Positions 20,498 through 29,750 of a stretch of DNA of 64,000 nucleotides are shown in pieces; position 1 is the first letter of the stretch, and each line of letters opens with the position of its first letter. Source of the DNA: Bog-756 sp963828385 (GTDB lineage Bacteria; Actinomycetota; Acidimicrobiia; Acidimicrobiales; RAAP-2); NCBI GenBank assembly GCA_963828385.1, contig CAWHEF010000002.1, positions 1-64,000 of the forward strand, written 5' to 3'. The notes under the pieces were generated by a model. It searched no databases. It was not told the origin of the DNA and was given only the letters and a program-made list of their open reading frames with translations. The position numbers and the translations under genes were made by a program.

Positions 20498-23400
20498 ATG
20501 GGGCAGGCACCGTCGATTCCGGTTTCGTCTGCTACATCGGGGGGGGGGGCTCCTCGATGCGGCGCTCTGATGGCGGCCACGGGAGGCCGGGACGGAAGCG
20601 CCGCCTACTCCGGGTCCAGCTTGCCCTGGTCGCTCTCTTCGGCGCCGTCTTCATCTCCGTTGTCGGCTTCGCACCGGTAGCTCGGGCATCCCAGGCCGAC
20701 TTGCCTGCCGCCCCCGCCCCCGGTCCCCAAGAGGTCGAAGGACCGGTTTCACCACTGCCGGACGGGGCGTTCCCGCCCGGCCTCACCGTGGTGGCCGAGC
20801 TACCCGGACTGCGCACGGCCGACTCGAGGACGTATGTGACGAGCACCGGAAGCCGGGTGCTCATGAGCTATCCGGGCCCGATCAACTACAAGGACTCGAG
20901 CGGAGCCTTCGAGCCGATCGACGACTCGGCCGTCGGCTCGAGTGGCGGCTGGCACAACATTGCCAACGCCTACCAGGCAACCGTCGGTTCGACGCCGGTC
21001 CAGCCGGTCTCGGTCACCTCGGGATCGGCCACCCTGAGCCTTGCCCTCGTTGGCGCCGGTACCGAGAGCTCTGGGCTCCTCCCACCCGGTGCCGTCACCG
21101 GAGCGGCGTCGGGGGACTCGGTCCAGTTCGCTCAGGTGTTCTCTGATGCCAACCTCTCGTCCACCTTCGGCAACACGGGGTTGGACGAGGCGCTGTCGCT
21201 CACGTCGAAGGGCGCACCGGACACCTACACCTGGTCGCTCGACCCGAGCGACGGGCTCCATGCCACGATGACCCCCGGTGGTGCCATCGCCTTCGATGCC
21301 TCTGATGGCACGACGGCCATGGTCATCGATGCGCCGAGCATCGAAGATGCGAACCACCTCGTCGGACCGCCTCCGACGCTGGCCCTCTCGCCTGACGGCA
21401 CGACGATGACGATGAGCCTGGCCGGCGACGCCGCCTGGCTGGCCGATCCCGCTCGTGCCTTTCCGGTGACCGTCGATCCGTCAGTGACCACGGTGCTCAA
21501 CGGAGGTTCAGAGTGCCAGATGTACTCGTACGCGCCGACTACCTCGGAGTGTGCGAGCGGCACCGCCTACCAGATCGGCTCCAACAGCCTCGGCGGGGAC
21601 ATCCACTCGATGTTCCGTCTCGACAACCTGACGAACGAGATCCCCTACGACTCCCTCGTCCAGAACGCCAGCTTCAGTGTCTACGAGCAGGGGTCGCTCA
21701 CCAACAACTCGATCCCGGTCTCCCTCGGCACCATCGCCGACGAGGACTGGAGCCCGAGCCAGGCCACGTGGAACGACTACGCCAGCGGTCAGCCTTGGGC
21801 CAACCCCGGCGGTGACGCCACGCCGACGCCGGGCACGGTCGCACAGAACGCCGGGACGGCCAACGGCTGGCTGAGCTGGGACCCGGTCCAACAGGCCCAG
21901 GCCTGGGTGAACGGGGAGGACCTGTCGTCACCCTCCAGCCCGCCACCGACCTCGGTCAACCAGGGCTTCTTGCTGACGGCCCCGAGCGGGGCGGCCAACA
22001 CGGCGTACGTGACCAACTGGGCGTCGTCGTCCACGTCGCAGTGGCCCTACCTCGCCGTCCAGTACACGCCCCGGACCGGGACGGGATCGGGTCTCGACGT
22101 CGAGAAGACTCCCCTCGACGACAAGACGACCCTCGGGGTCAACGTCGCCAACGGCGACCTTTCCGTCGACACCTCCCTCTTTTCCATCAACGGCGTGGGG
22201 CTCCCCTTGGCGATTGACCAGGACTACGACTCACGGGGTGCGACCGAGACCTCCCTCGGCACAGGGAACGAAGGCGCGGCCTGGGCGCTCTCCCCCTCCT
22301 TCGACCAGCCCCAGGTGATCCTGAAGTACTCCTCCCTTCCGGGGGTGGCCGAGCTCGTCAGCTGAGCGGGACAAATGCCGTATTCACCAACGGCAACTAC
22401 TTCGGCCAGTTCACCACTTCGCCACCGGGTCTCGACGCCACGGCGGCGGCGGTGGCCAACACCTTCGCCATCACCTTCAATCAGTCGCGGGGAGGTCTGG
22501 AACTTCACCCAGATCTCGGGCAGCACGACCGACTACCACCTGAGCTCCATCAAGGACCGGAACGGGAACACCATCACCTATGGCTACAACCCGCCGGCAC
22601 CGAGCTCACCTCAGTCACCGACACCGAGGGACGGACGGTCACCATCTCCTACAACGGAGAGAACCTGGTGAGCTCGGTGACCGACTCGACGGGACGCCAG
22701 GTCTCCTACACCTACGCCAACCCCGCCCCGGGTGTCTACCGGCTCCAGACCGCCTCCTACGGGGGCGACACCACCACCTACGGGTATGACGGAAACGGGA
22801 ACCTGAACGAGATCACCGACCCGGCCGGCAACATCACGACCATGACCTACGACTCCACCGAGCGGGTCACCTCGGTCACCCGGGTCACGAACGATCAGTC
22901 GCTCACCGGTGATGTCACCCACTACTCCTATACATCCGGTTCGGCCGGTTCTCCGAACTCAGGGATGACGACGGTGACCGACCCCGACGGCAATGCCACG
23001 ACGTATCACTACGACCCCTCCGACCGGGTCACGTCTGTGACCGATGCGCTGGGCCACACCGAGAGTGCCACCTACAACCCCGAATCGAGCCCGATGGCGC
23101 TCACCAACGGCCTGACCCAGGTCACGACCCTCGCCTACGACACCAACAACAACCTCGACGCAATCACCGCACCGAAGACATCGTCGGGCCAGAACCCTGC
23201 CACCACGACCTTCGCCTTCAACACGCCGAGTGGGGTGAACGGAGGGACCTACCTGCCGTCTTCGAGCGTCGACCCCCAGAGCAACTGCAGCTCGTTCACC
23301 TACGACGCAGCCGGCAACGAGACAGCCAGCTACCAAGGGTTCACCCCGAACACGAACTGCGACGGCATGACGCAGGGACAGGGCGTGACCTCGGTGAAGG

Positions 23401-25264
23401 ACGCCTACCAAGGCGATCCCGGGGTCCCCTCCTGTGGGGGGAAGCCCGGCGAGCTGTGCACGACGACGAGCGGGGCGGGCAACGTCACCTCCTATGCCTA
23501 TGACAGCGCAGGCGAGCTCAGCTCGGTCATCCAGCCCAACGGGAGCTGTGCCTCGGGATCTCGGACGTTGTGCACGACGATCACCGACGACGCGCTTGAG
23601 TCGACCGCAGACCGTCACCGACGGGAAGGGCCAGCTGACGACCTACTCCTACGACGCCTGGAACCGGATCACCGAGATCCGCTACGACGGCATACGGCCT
23701 GTCACCCCTCGACGGGCAAATGCATCACCTTCACCTACGATCAAGACGGCAACGTGAGAAGCCGGGTGGACTCGACTGGGACCACGACCTTCACCTACGA
23801 CACCCTCAACCGGCTGACGGAAGAGTCCCTGCCGAACGGGACCGATGCCTGTCCAGGATCGAACCCTGCTGGCATCACCACCACCTACGATGCCGCCTCC
23901 AACATGACCCAGTACTGCGATGCGGGGGGTCCGGTCACCTACCACTACAACGCCGACAACCTGAACGACGGCATCGCCACCGGCACCGGGGCGAACTGTA
24001 CTCCCGGACACGTCGTCCAGCCCTGCACGAGCTACACCTACAACGCCAACAACGAGCTCACCAACATCACCTATCCCCAGGGCACCGGGGTGACCGATGC
24101 CCTGGGCTACGACGGCGCCGGACCATGAGACGTCCGAAGTCGTGGCACACGGGAGCACCGACATGGAGGCCATGGCCTACTACTACGCCAAGGTCCACAC
24201 AAGACACCGAGCTCCAACAGGTAGCGGCGAAATTCCTCGGTGGCACCAGTGTCAGCTACTCCTACGATAGCCGAGAACCGGCCTCCCAGGCTGCAGGCTC
24301 GGGCACCGGCTCGACGATCGACAGCTACACCTACGACGCCGACTGCAACCTGGCCCAGGAGATGTTCGGCGATGTACCCGGTGACGTTCGCCTACAACGC
24401 CGACGACCAGGCATGCTGGTCGGTGTTCGGGGCCTCGTCCAACAGCTGTGGCAGCCTCCCTCGGGGGCACAGACCTACTCTACGATGCCAGACGGGAACC
24501 TGACCGGCAACTCGGGCGGGGAGTCGATAAGTACAACTCGGTGAACCAGACGACGAGCGTGACCCCGGCCGGTGGCAGCGCCCTCTCCATGGCCTACACC
24601 GGGACGGACTCGACCGAGCGCACGGCTGCCGGCTCGACCACCTTCGCCAACAGCATCTTCGGGGTGGCCTAGTCCACGACCAATGGCGTCACCACCACCT
24701 TCACAGGGACGCCACCGGACGCCTGAACAGCATCCTCGTCGGCACCACCCGCTACTACGTGTACTACAACGGTGCGGGCTCGATCGCCGGTCTCTTCACC
24801 AGCTCAGGGAGCAACGTGGCCTCCTACACCTACGACCCCTACGGAGCGACGACGAAGTCGGGGACCGAGGACTCGGCCGATCCTTTCCTCTTCAAGGGCG
24901 GGTACTGGACGCATCGACCAACCTCTACAAGTTCGGGACGAGGTACTACAACCCGACCGCGGCCTCGTGGACCCAAGAGGATCCGGACGCCGGCACGATC
25001 GCAGATCCATCCACCATCAATCGCTACCCCTATGCTGGGGACGATCCGGTGAATTTGACTGATCCGAGTGGGCAGGACTTTTTCGGCGATGTTCTCGGGG
25101 CGGTCGTCGGAGTCGTCGGCCTTGGTGTTACTGTCGCGGGGGTAATCGTAGCGAGTCCTGTTCTTGCGGTGATCGGCGTCGGGCTCGCTTTGTATGGTGC
25201 TTTCTCGACTGTCGATCAGGCCGCTTGCGATCAGGAGAGCGGCGTGGCGTGTGGCTTTTTCTGA
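20498..25264 (+). pseudogene. RHS/YD-repeat secreted toxin, interrupted by frameshifts
   Basis: A polymorphic-toxin-type protein of about 1,570 residues when spliced. The N-terminus carries a signal/anchor (VQLALVALFGAVFISVVGFA) and a DNRLRE-like beta region (~residues 330-450). More than fifteen YD/RHS repeats follow (YGYDGNGNLNEITDPAGN and similar), then the RHS core FGTRYYNPTAASWTQEDPD with RYPYAGDDPVNLTDPSG. After this comes a variable C-terminal tail of two hydrophobic Gly/Val-rich helices ending SGVACGFF. Frames change near 22,360, 22,492, 22,592, 23,606, 23,700, 24,125, 24,190, 24,380, 24,530 and 24,920, all by small indels with no nonsense substitutions, so the gene may be intact in the organism. 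Start choice depends on the poly-G length. Confidence 0.8.
20539..20549 (+). repeat. Run of 11 G at the 5' end of the RHS gene
   Basis: Lies between a start with a strong ribosome site (20,498, ggagg eight bases upstream) and the RHS reading frame. With 9 or 12 G the two would be in frame; with the 11 seen they are not. Confidence 0.9.
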
Positions 25265-25377
25265 ACACCGGTGCCGTGCAGTCGAGTGACCTGATCGCGG
25301 CTCTAATTGCCGTATTCGCATTGGGTGGAGCGTTGGGTATCGGTTTCGCATACTGGGTCAACAGTCGGCGACACTGA
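25249..25377 (+). CDS. Small membrane protein overlapping the RHS 3' end (possible immunity)
   Basis: A GTG-started 42-residue ORF (or 33 from the GTG at 25,276) with one helix, SSDLIAALIAVFALGGALGIG, and a basic end. It overlaps the last 16 bases of the RHS gene in another frame. Immunity proteins commonly follow RHS tips, and a hydrophobic one would suit the membrane-like tip, but that is inference from position only. Confidence 0.4.
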   Translation: MWLFLNTGAVQSSDLIAALIAVFALGGALGIGFAYWVNSRRH

Positions 25378-25470
25378 CCGGCTTGCAACATCTAGTAATC
25401 TAAGGCTTAACTGGGAGCCCCGTAGCCTTAAACATTTTATCGTATTTGATCGTCAAAGTGATCTTGATTC

Positions 25471-25713
25471 ATGGACTTTGGGTTGGATGTTGGCGAGCAC
25501 GAGAAGCACTGCGTGAGGATCTTCTATAGTAATACGTGCGCAAACGCGATAAGTAGCGTCGTAGGAGGAGGAGCGCTTGCCATTGGAGGTGGAATTTATG
25601 GCGTCGCAACTGCCCCCTCAGGTGTCGGAATTGGTATTGGGGTTACAGGTATCGTAACCGGAGTGGTGGGTGCCTACCAGGGGTATACGGCCCTTGCGAA
25701 TGGAGCGTGTTAG
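25471..25713 (+). CDS. Mosaic small protein with hydrophobic RHS-tail-like end
   Basis: An 80-residue ORF. Its first ~21 residues (MDFGLDVGEHEKHCVRIFY) resemble the start of the protein at 25,783. The rest is a Gly-rich hydrophobic segment (GGGALAIGGGIYGVA, then GIGIGVTGIVTGVVGAY) like the tail of the RHS protein. It looks like a recombined or displaced toxin tail fused to the front of the companion gene. The DNA is more AT-rich than its surroundings. Confidence 0.4.
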   Translation: MDFGLDVGEHEKHCVRIFYSNTCANAISSVVGGGALAIGGGIYGVATAPSGVGIGIGVTGIVTGVVGAYQGYTALANGAC

Positions 25714-25782
25714 GTGTGTCTGCGGTTGTACAGGTGGACGGATAAAAACGGACATCGTCGGCAGCTCTTTAGCTAATTCGGG

Positions 25783-26065
25783 ATGATGGACTTTGATTTC
25801 ACGGTCGGAATGGACGAGAGGCATCAGGTCCATTTTCACCTCAACCAGCTGCTTGGCCTTGTTCGGACCGCTGTTGATGGAAGAACCGTCGTTAAAGATG
25901 TACGCCTGTTCGAATTGTCGCTAACCAAAAGTTACGAATTTCCAGGTCGATAACCATGAGCCGCACAATGTGAAAATAGAGATCACAAGGAAGCGATTTC
26001 TCGGAGGAGCCAGAAAACAGGTGTATCGAGTTTTGGTCGATGGCGCACTAATGGAGGAGCACTGA
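25783..26065 (+). CDS. Small conserved hypothetical protein (one frameshift)
   Basis: Reading through one extra C near 25,942 gives a ~94-residue protein: MMDFDFTVGMDERHQVHFHL at the front, SLTKSYEF in the middle and KRFLGGARKQVYRVLVDG near the end. The even spread of conserved-looking aromatic and basic residues suggests a beta-rich soluble domain. The function is unknown. It follows the RHS tail region, so it may be a companion or immunity gene. Confidence 0.45.
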
Positions 26066-26083
26066 TTTCGGCGTGTCGGTGAA

Positions 26084-26110
26084 CGCTCGTATTCCTGAGG
26101 GCCCGTGATC
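26084..26110 (+). repeat. Twin-repeat transposon end (degraded relative)
   Basis: CGCT then CGTATTC, nine bases, then CGTGATC. Same layout as the ends of the intact transposon at 27,932 and 31,089. Confidence 0.65.
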
Positions 26111-26160
26111 GCGAACACGGGAGGTTCCGCGACTGGCGGACGGCCCGGCGAGAAGGAGGT

Positions 26161-26215
26161 TCACCGATCTTTGGCCTCCTTCAGCCGACATAGGTGGCGA
26201 ACGCAGTGCCGCCTT
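26161..26215 (-). pseudogene. 3' remnant of third transposon gene
   Basis: With one base restored the minus strand reads FATYVRLKEAKDR and stop, matching the end FANYARLKTAAGR of the intact third gene at 28,009. The rest is deleted. Confidence 0.55.
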
Positions 26216-26227
26216 TCGGTGAACGGT

Positions 26228-26250
26228 CGTGTTCGCGGTGGGACGTGATC
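26228..26250 (+). repeat. Second twin-repeat end, nested
   Basis: CGTGTTC, nine bases, CGTGATC; the same spacing as the other ends. It implies two successive insertions or a duplication of the end. Confidence 0.5.
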
Positions 26251-26319
26251 GCGATCTCGACAGGACTCGTGACTGGCAGTGCCGGTAACGACGCGTAATC
26301 CCGGGCCTGCGTAATTGGG

Positions 26320-26515
26320 TGTGATCACATGAAGTGGCCCCACCGCGCGCGCTTCATTCGGCCCCACCCTGACCTGAGGAAGCTGGCGGCTGCGGGGATC
26401 CACCTTCGGCAAGGAGGTGGGGTGGACCCTGTGGTCCATGGCGAAACGGTCGAAAGTGGAACTCGACGAACAGATCCGGAAGTCCCACCAACAGGACGAG
26501 CTGTCCATCCGGTTC
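26320..26515 (+). mobile_element. IS21-family remnant with istA N-terminal fragment
   Basis: Begins tgtgatcac followed by gaagtggcccc-type sequence found at IS21-like ends. The ATG at 26,438 opens MAKRSKVELDEQIRKSHQQ and LSIR, an IstA-type N-terminus. Homology stops near 26,515 where it abuts the integrase remnant. Confidence 0.5.
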
Positions 26516-27107
26516 GCAGTCCCCAGGCATAGGCCACCTTCAGCATCGTCGCGTCGCGGAAGGCGGGCACGAACCCCTTCACCGACTTGTGGGTCACCGC
26601 CGCGGCCCGCTCGTCGGCCGCGTCGAAGAGGGCTTGGCACTCGGCCCGGGTAAGGGGACGGTGGCCGGGCGACCCCTCGTCGTCGAAGGTGTGGGCGGGG
26701 AGGTTGGCCCGGCTGCAGATCTGGACCGGGTGGGTGCCGAAGCGCTCGAGACGAACAGCGTCCCACCCGGAGGTGGGATCGCAGACGTAGTCGAGGAAGC
26801 CGCCGACCATGAGCCCGTAGTTGCGCACGGTCGAGCGGGCCAGGCCGTCGCGTTCACGGAGCCCGGCCATGAACCGCTCGAGGTCGGCCGGCGACCAGCA
26901 CCACGGATCGCTGCCCGTCTCGGTCCGGAAGCGTCGCACGATGCGGGCCCCGGCATCGACGGTCGAGAAGGCCAGGTTGCGGCTCAGCCGCTGCGTCCGC
27001 CAGCCGTCGAGCATGGACTCGAAGACCTCGTGCTCGGGGGTGTGCTCGACGTTCCCGTCGACGATGCTCAGGTGCGCGCCGCCGCGCTCGTTCCACCGGT
27101 TGACCAT
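26515..27107 (-). pseudogene. Truncated tyrosine recombinase, relative of 29,747-30,853
   Basis: The N-terminal ~195 residues align with the intact recombinase downstream: DGWRTQRLSRNLAFSTVDAG, RFGTHPVQIC, RPLTRAECQALFDAADERA, AFRDATMLK. It breaks at AYAWGLRT, before the catalytic His and Tyr, and runs into the IS21 fragment. A ribosome site (gggagg) precedes the ATG at 27,107. Confidence 0.8.
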
Positions 27108-27326
27108 GTCGCCTCCCGACTTTCCAGACGAAGGAATCGTTCATCGGGTGCGACGCATCCAAAGACCGATTCCATCATCAGATGAACGACAATCCGCGGA
27201 TGGGCCGCTGGTGGTGCTGGGAGAACGCCGGCCGTCCGCGAACATGCAGCGGGCGTGACGAGACGTCGATCAGCGTCTGACCAGGTCATGCCGCATCTGC
27301 GGGGAGAGGCGAAGACGCGTCCGATG

Positions 27327-27927
27327 CTGTCCGTGGCCACGAGAAAGTCCGCACTTTTGGCCGTGAGAGGTCCGCACCGGTGGTCACGAGAAGTCCGCGG
27401 TTTTGGCCACGAGAAGTCCGCACCCCTCGCTGAAGCATCCACCTGAGGGTCCCCCCCGGCCGGTCACGGTGGCGGTGCAAGCCAACCGCCGCAACCGACC
27501 CGAGGGAGTCCTCCATGAAATCAGCGAGGGAACGTATGGACATGCATGCCGCCTACCAAGAGGTGGGCTCCTACCGAGGTGCCGCCGCCATCTGCGGCAC
27601 CAGTGACAAGACCGTCAAGCGGGCCGTTGAGGTGGCCCTGGCCGACGAATCGGTCACCACCGATGGTGGCGTGGTCGAGCACAACTACGACGACGTCACC
27701 GACATCATCGCCACGCGGGTGGAGAAGACCGAGGGGCGCATCTCGGCCAAGCGGCTCCTGCCGGTGGTCCGGGCCGCCGGCTACGAGGGATCGGCGAGGA
27801 ACCTGCGCCGAGCGGTGGCGGACGCCAAGAAGAAGTGGCGTGCGGAGCACCACCGGGGACGCCGGCCCGGGGTGTGGGCACCGGGCGACATGTTGGTGTT
27901 CGACTGGGGAGAGATCGGTCCTACCGG
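27327..27927 (+). mobile_element. IS21-family element, left end and istA 5' part
   Basis: Four ~20-bp repeats of the type tggccacgagaagtccgcac (27,333-27,423) form the multiple-repeat terminus characteristic of IS21-like elements. istA follows and is cut at about 27,927 by the three-gene transposon. istB and the right end are not in the window. Confidence 0.8.
27515..27927 (+). pseudogene. istA: IstA transposase, truncated by insertion
   Basis: MKSARERMDMHAAYQEVGSY opens an HTH with GAAAICGTSDKTVKRAVE, then GRISAKRLLPVVRAAGY and WAPGDMLVFDWGEIG, where the first catalytic Asp of the DDE core lies. The frame then enters the neighbouring transposon and stops. The remaining two thirds, including the other acidic residues, are gone. 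Confidence 0.85.
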
Positions 27928-27931
27928 TAAC

Positions 27932-27958
27932 CGCTCGTATTCCTGAGGGCTCGTAATC
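27932..27958 (+). repeat. Left end of the recombinase transposon
   Basis: CGCT, CGTATTC, nine bases, CGTAATC. Confidence 0.8.
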
Positions 27959-28008
27959 GGGAACACGGACGGTTCTGCGACTGGCGGCGGGCCTCGCGGC
28001 GTGTGGGC

Positions 28009-29445
28009 TCACCGGCCTGCGGCCGTCTTCAGCCGGGCGTAGTTGGCAAATGAGTCTCCGGCCAGGGAAGCTCGGCTGGTGGAGGCTTCGAGGTAGTAGC
28101 CAGTGGCCCGGGCGACGATGGCCGCCGGGACTTGTCCGAGGAGCCGGGTGAGCGCGCCTTGTCGCTCGAGGCGCGTGATGTCGAGGCGATTGAGCCGGGT
28201 GGTCATCCAAGCCGCGGTGACAGGGTGGCCGGGCCGTCCGCCGGGGAAGAGATAGTCCGTATCCGTTCGATTGGTGGCGAGTCGACGGAGAAGCACGGCG
28301 AGCCCGTCGGGAACAGGAATCGGATCGGTCCCGAGCTGGAGGGCCATGGCGGTGCCGTCGCCGACGACCTGTCCGGCGTGCAGGCGACAAATGCGGGTGA
28401 CGGGCTGGGCGAGCAGCACGACGAGGAGTCCGGCCACCCGGTCGGGCAGATCGATCGTCTCGTCGTCGACGAGCCTGCGAGCAATCGTTGCCAGGCGTTC
28501 GACCGATGCCCCGAATGCGGAACGCCTGGAAGGTTCCGGAATCACCACCCTCGGACATCGCCGCTGGGCTCGGGCGAAGACAAGGAAGTCCCGAGCCGCG
28601 TGTGGATTCGACGCCTCGGCGAACCAGGCATCCACGTCGGCCTGCCGGAGCTCTCTCAAGGCGCGGGCTCGAACGTCGGCGAGGAAGGCGAGGAACCGGA
28701 CCCCGGCATCGGTCTGGTCCCGGGCGGAGTTCGCGACCGAAGCGCGAAGCGGCCCGGCTTCGGAGCGGAGGCGCAGGACCCGCAGCTGATGCCAGGCGAG
28801 GTAGCGCTCGATCTCACCGGCGGTGGTGGGGTCGTCGATGGTTGCGAGGCGGCGAGTCGTCCAGGTCTCGAACGCGGCGAGGTACTTGTCGCGCGCGCTG
28901 GCAGGAGGCCGAGGTCTTGGAGCAGTTCCCGGAGGTGCTCGCGGCTCTGGCCGGGCGGCGAATGTATCGATCCCGTCGTGGGTGAGCGGCACCGCACCAC
29001 GGGCAAGGGCAGATAGCCGTTCGGCGACCATCGGCTTGCGGACCCACTGCATGGACGCGACCGGCCTTGGTGCCGCGACCAGTCGGTCGAACAGCGGGAC
29101 GAGGAACGGCGCGACGTGTCCCGTCCCGTCGTCGAGGGTGTCGGTCAGCTGGCGGGCGACCGAGCAAGACATGCACGTGGCGGCGAACCACGTCTGGTCC
29201 TCTCTCCCACACGTCGTGCACCAATAAGAGGTCGTGATGCCGGCGCAGTCCGCACAGATCGCTTGTCCGTCCGCGTCCCGGCCGACGAGCGACGCGTTCT
29301 CGTCGCTGCATCCGGGGCACCGCCCCTTCTGCGTGGTCGCCCGCGTCTCGCAGCTCCGACAAACGAAGCCCTCGGGCCAGTTGAACCCGAAGCGCCACTC
29401 CCCAAGGCAGCGACAGCAGCGCTTGGCTGCCCGGGGTCGGGTCAC
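28009..29445 (-). CDS. Zinc-ribbon, integrase-like third transposon protein
   Basis: 478 residues from a GTG that overlaps the upstream stop (GTGA). The first ~110 residues hold at least six CxxC-type knuckles (CCRC, CRSC, CPGC, CADC, CTTC, CMSC), probably zinc ribbons binding DNA or partners. The middle (~190-300) resembles a SAM-like core-binding domain, and the C-terminal part (~330-470) is laid out like a tyrosine recombinase catalytic domain but lacks an obvious HxxR and active-site Tyr. By analogy with Tn554 TnpC it may be an accessory orientation or target factor. Function is inferred only. Confidence 0.6.
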   Translation of the reverse strand: MTRPRAAKRCCRCLGEWRFGFNWPEGFVCRSCETRATTQKGRCPGCSDENASLVGRDADGQAICADCAGITTSYWCTTCGREDQTWFAATCMSCSVARQLTDTLDDGTGHVAPFLVPLFDRLVAAPRPVASMQWVRKPMVAERLSALARGAVPLTHDGIDTFAARPEPRAPPGTAPRPRPPASARDKYLAAFETWTTRRLATIDDPTTAGEIERYLAWHQLRVLRLRSEAGPLRASVANSARDQTDAGVRFLAFLADVRARALRELRQADVDAWFAEASNPHAARDFLVFARAQRRCPRVVIPEPSRRSAFGASVERLATIARRLVDDETIDLPDRVAGLLVVLLAQPVTRICRLHAGQVVGDGTAMALQLGTDPIPVPDGLAVLLRRLATNRTDTDYLFPGGRPGHPVTAAWMTTRLNRLDITRLERQGALTRLLGQVPAAIVARATGYYLEASTSRASLAGDSFANYARLKTAAGR

Positions 29446-29750
29446 CGGGTGCCCACCCGGGCCCGGCGGGGACGGGCCGTGCTTGGTGGATCGGGCCGTG
29501 GCGGTGGGGCCGGGGCCAGCTCGATGAGGTCGTTCGGTGTGCACGAGAAGATGTCGCACAGGGCGGCGAGTGTGGGAAGCGACAGACGTTCCGGAGCTTT
29601 CGTCACCAACCGGTAGAGCTGGGCGGGCGAGAGGGTCACACCTCGCTCCGCGAGCAACGGGCCGAGGTCGGTGGCCCTCCACAGCTCACGGTCGGCCATC
29701 ACCTGTCGCAGGCGCCAGCGATAGCCGTTGGACGGGGATTGTGGGGTCAC
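29442..29750 (-). CDS. XRE-like helix-turn-helix protein of the transposon
   Basis: A 102-residue protein with an HTH of the Cro/C1 type (residues ~30-75: GVTLSPAQLYRLV, LPTLAALCDIFSCTPNDLIEL) and a Pro/Arg-rich tail. Both ends overlap its neighbours by four bases (GTGA), so it is translated as part of the recombinase operon. It probably represses or aids recombination. Confidence 0.75.
   Translation of the reverse strand: MTPQSPSNGYRWRLRQVMADRELWRATDLGPLLAERGVTLSPAQLYRLVTKAPERLSLPTLAALCDIFSCTPNDLIELAPAPPPRPDPPSTARPRRARVGTR

Noticed and set aside
20498..25264. Type VI secretion or insecticidal Tc toxin locus
   Set aside because: No VgrG, PAAR, Hcp, TcB/TcC companions are present; the protein has its own signal/anchor segment.
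28009..29445. Calling the third transposon protein a catalytic recombinase
   Set aside because: The HxxR and active-site Tyr pattern is not visible; only the general layout and zinc knuckles are.
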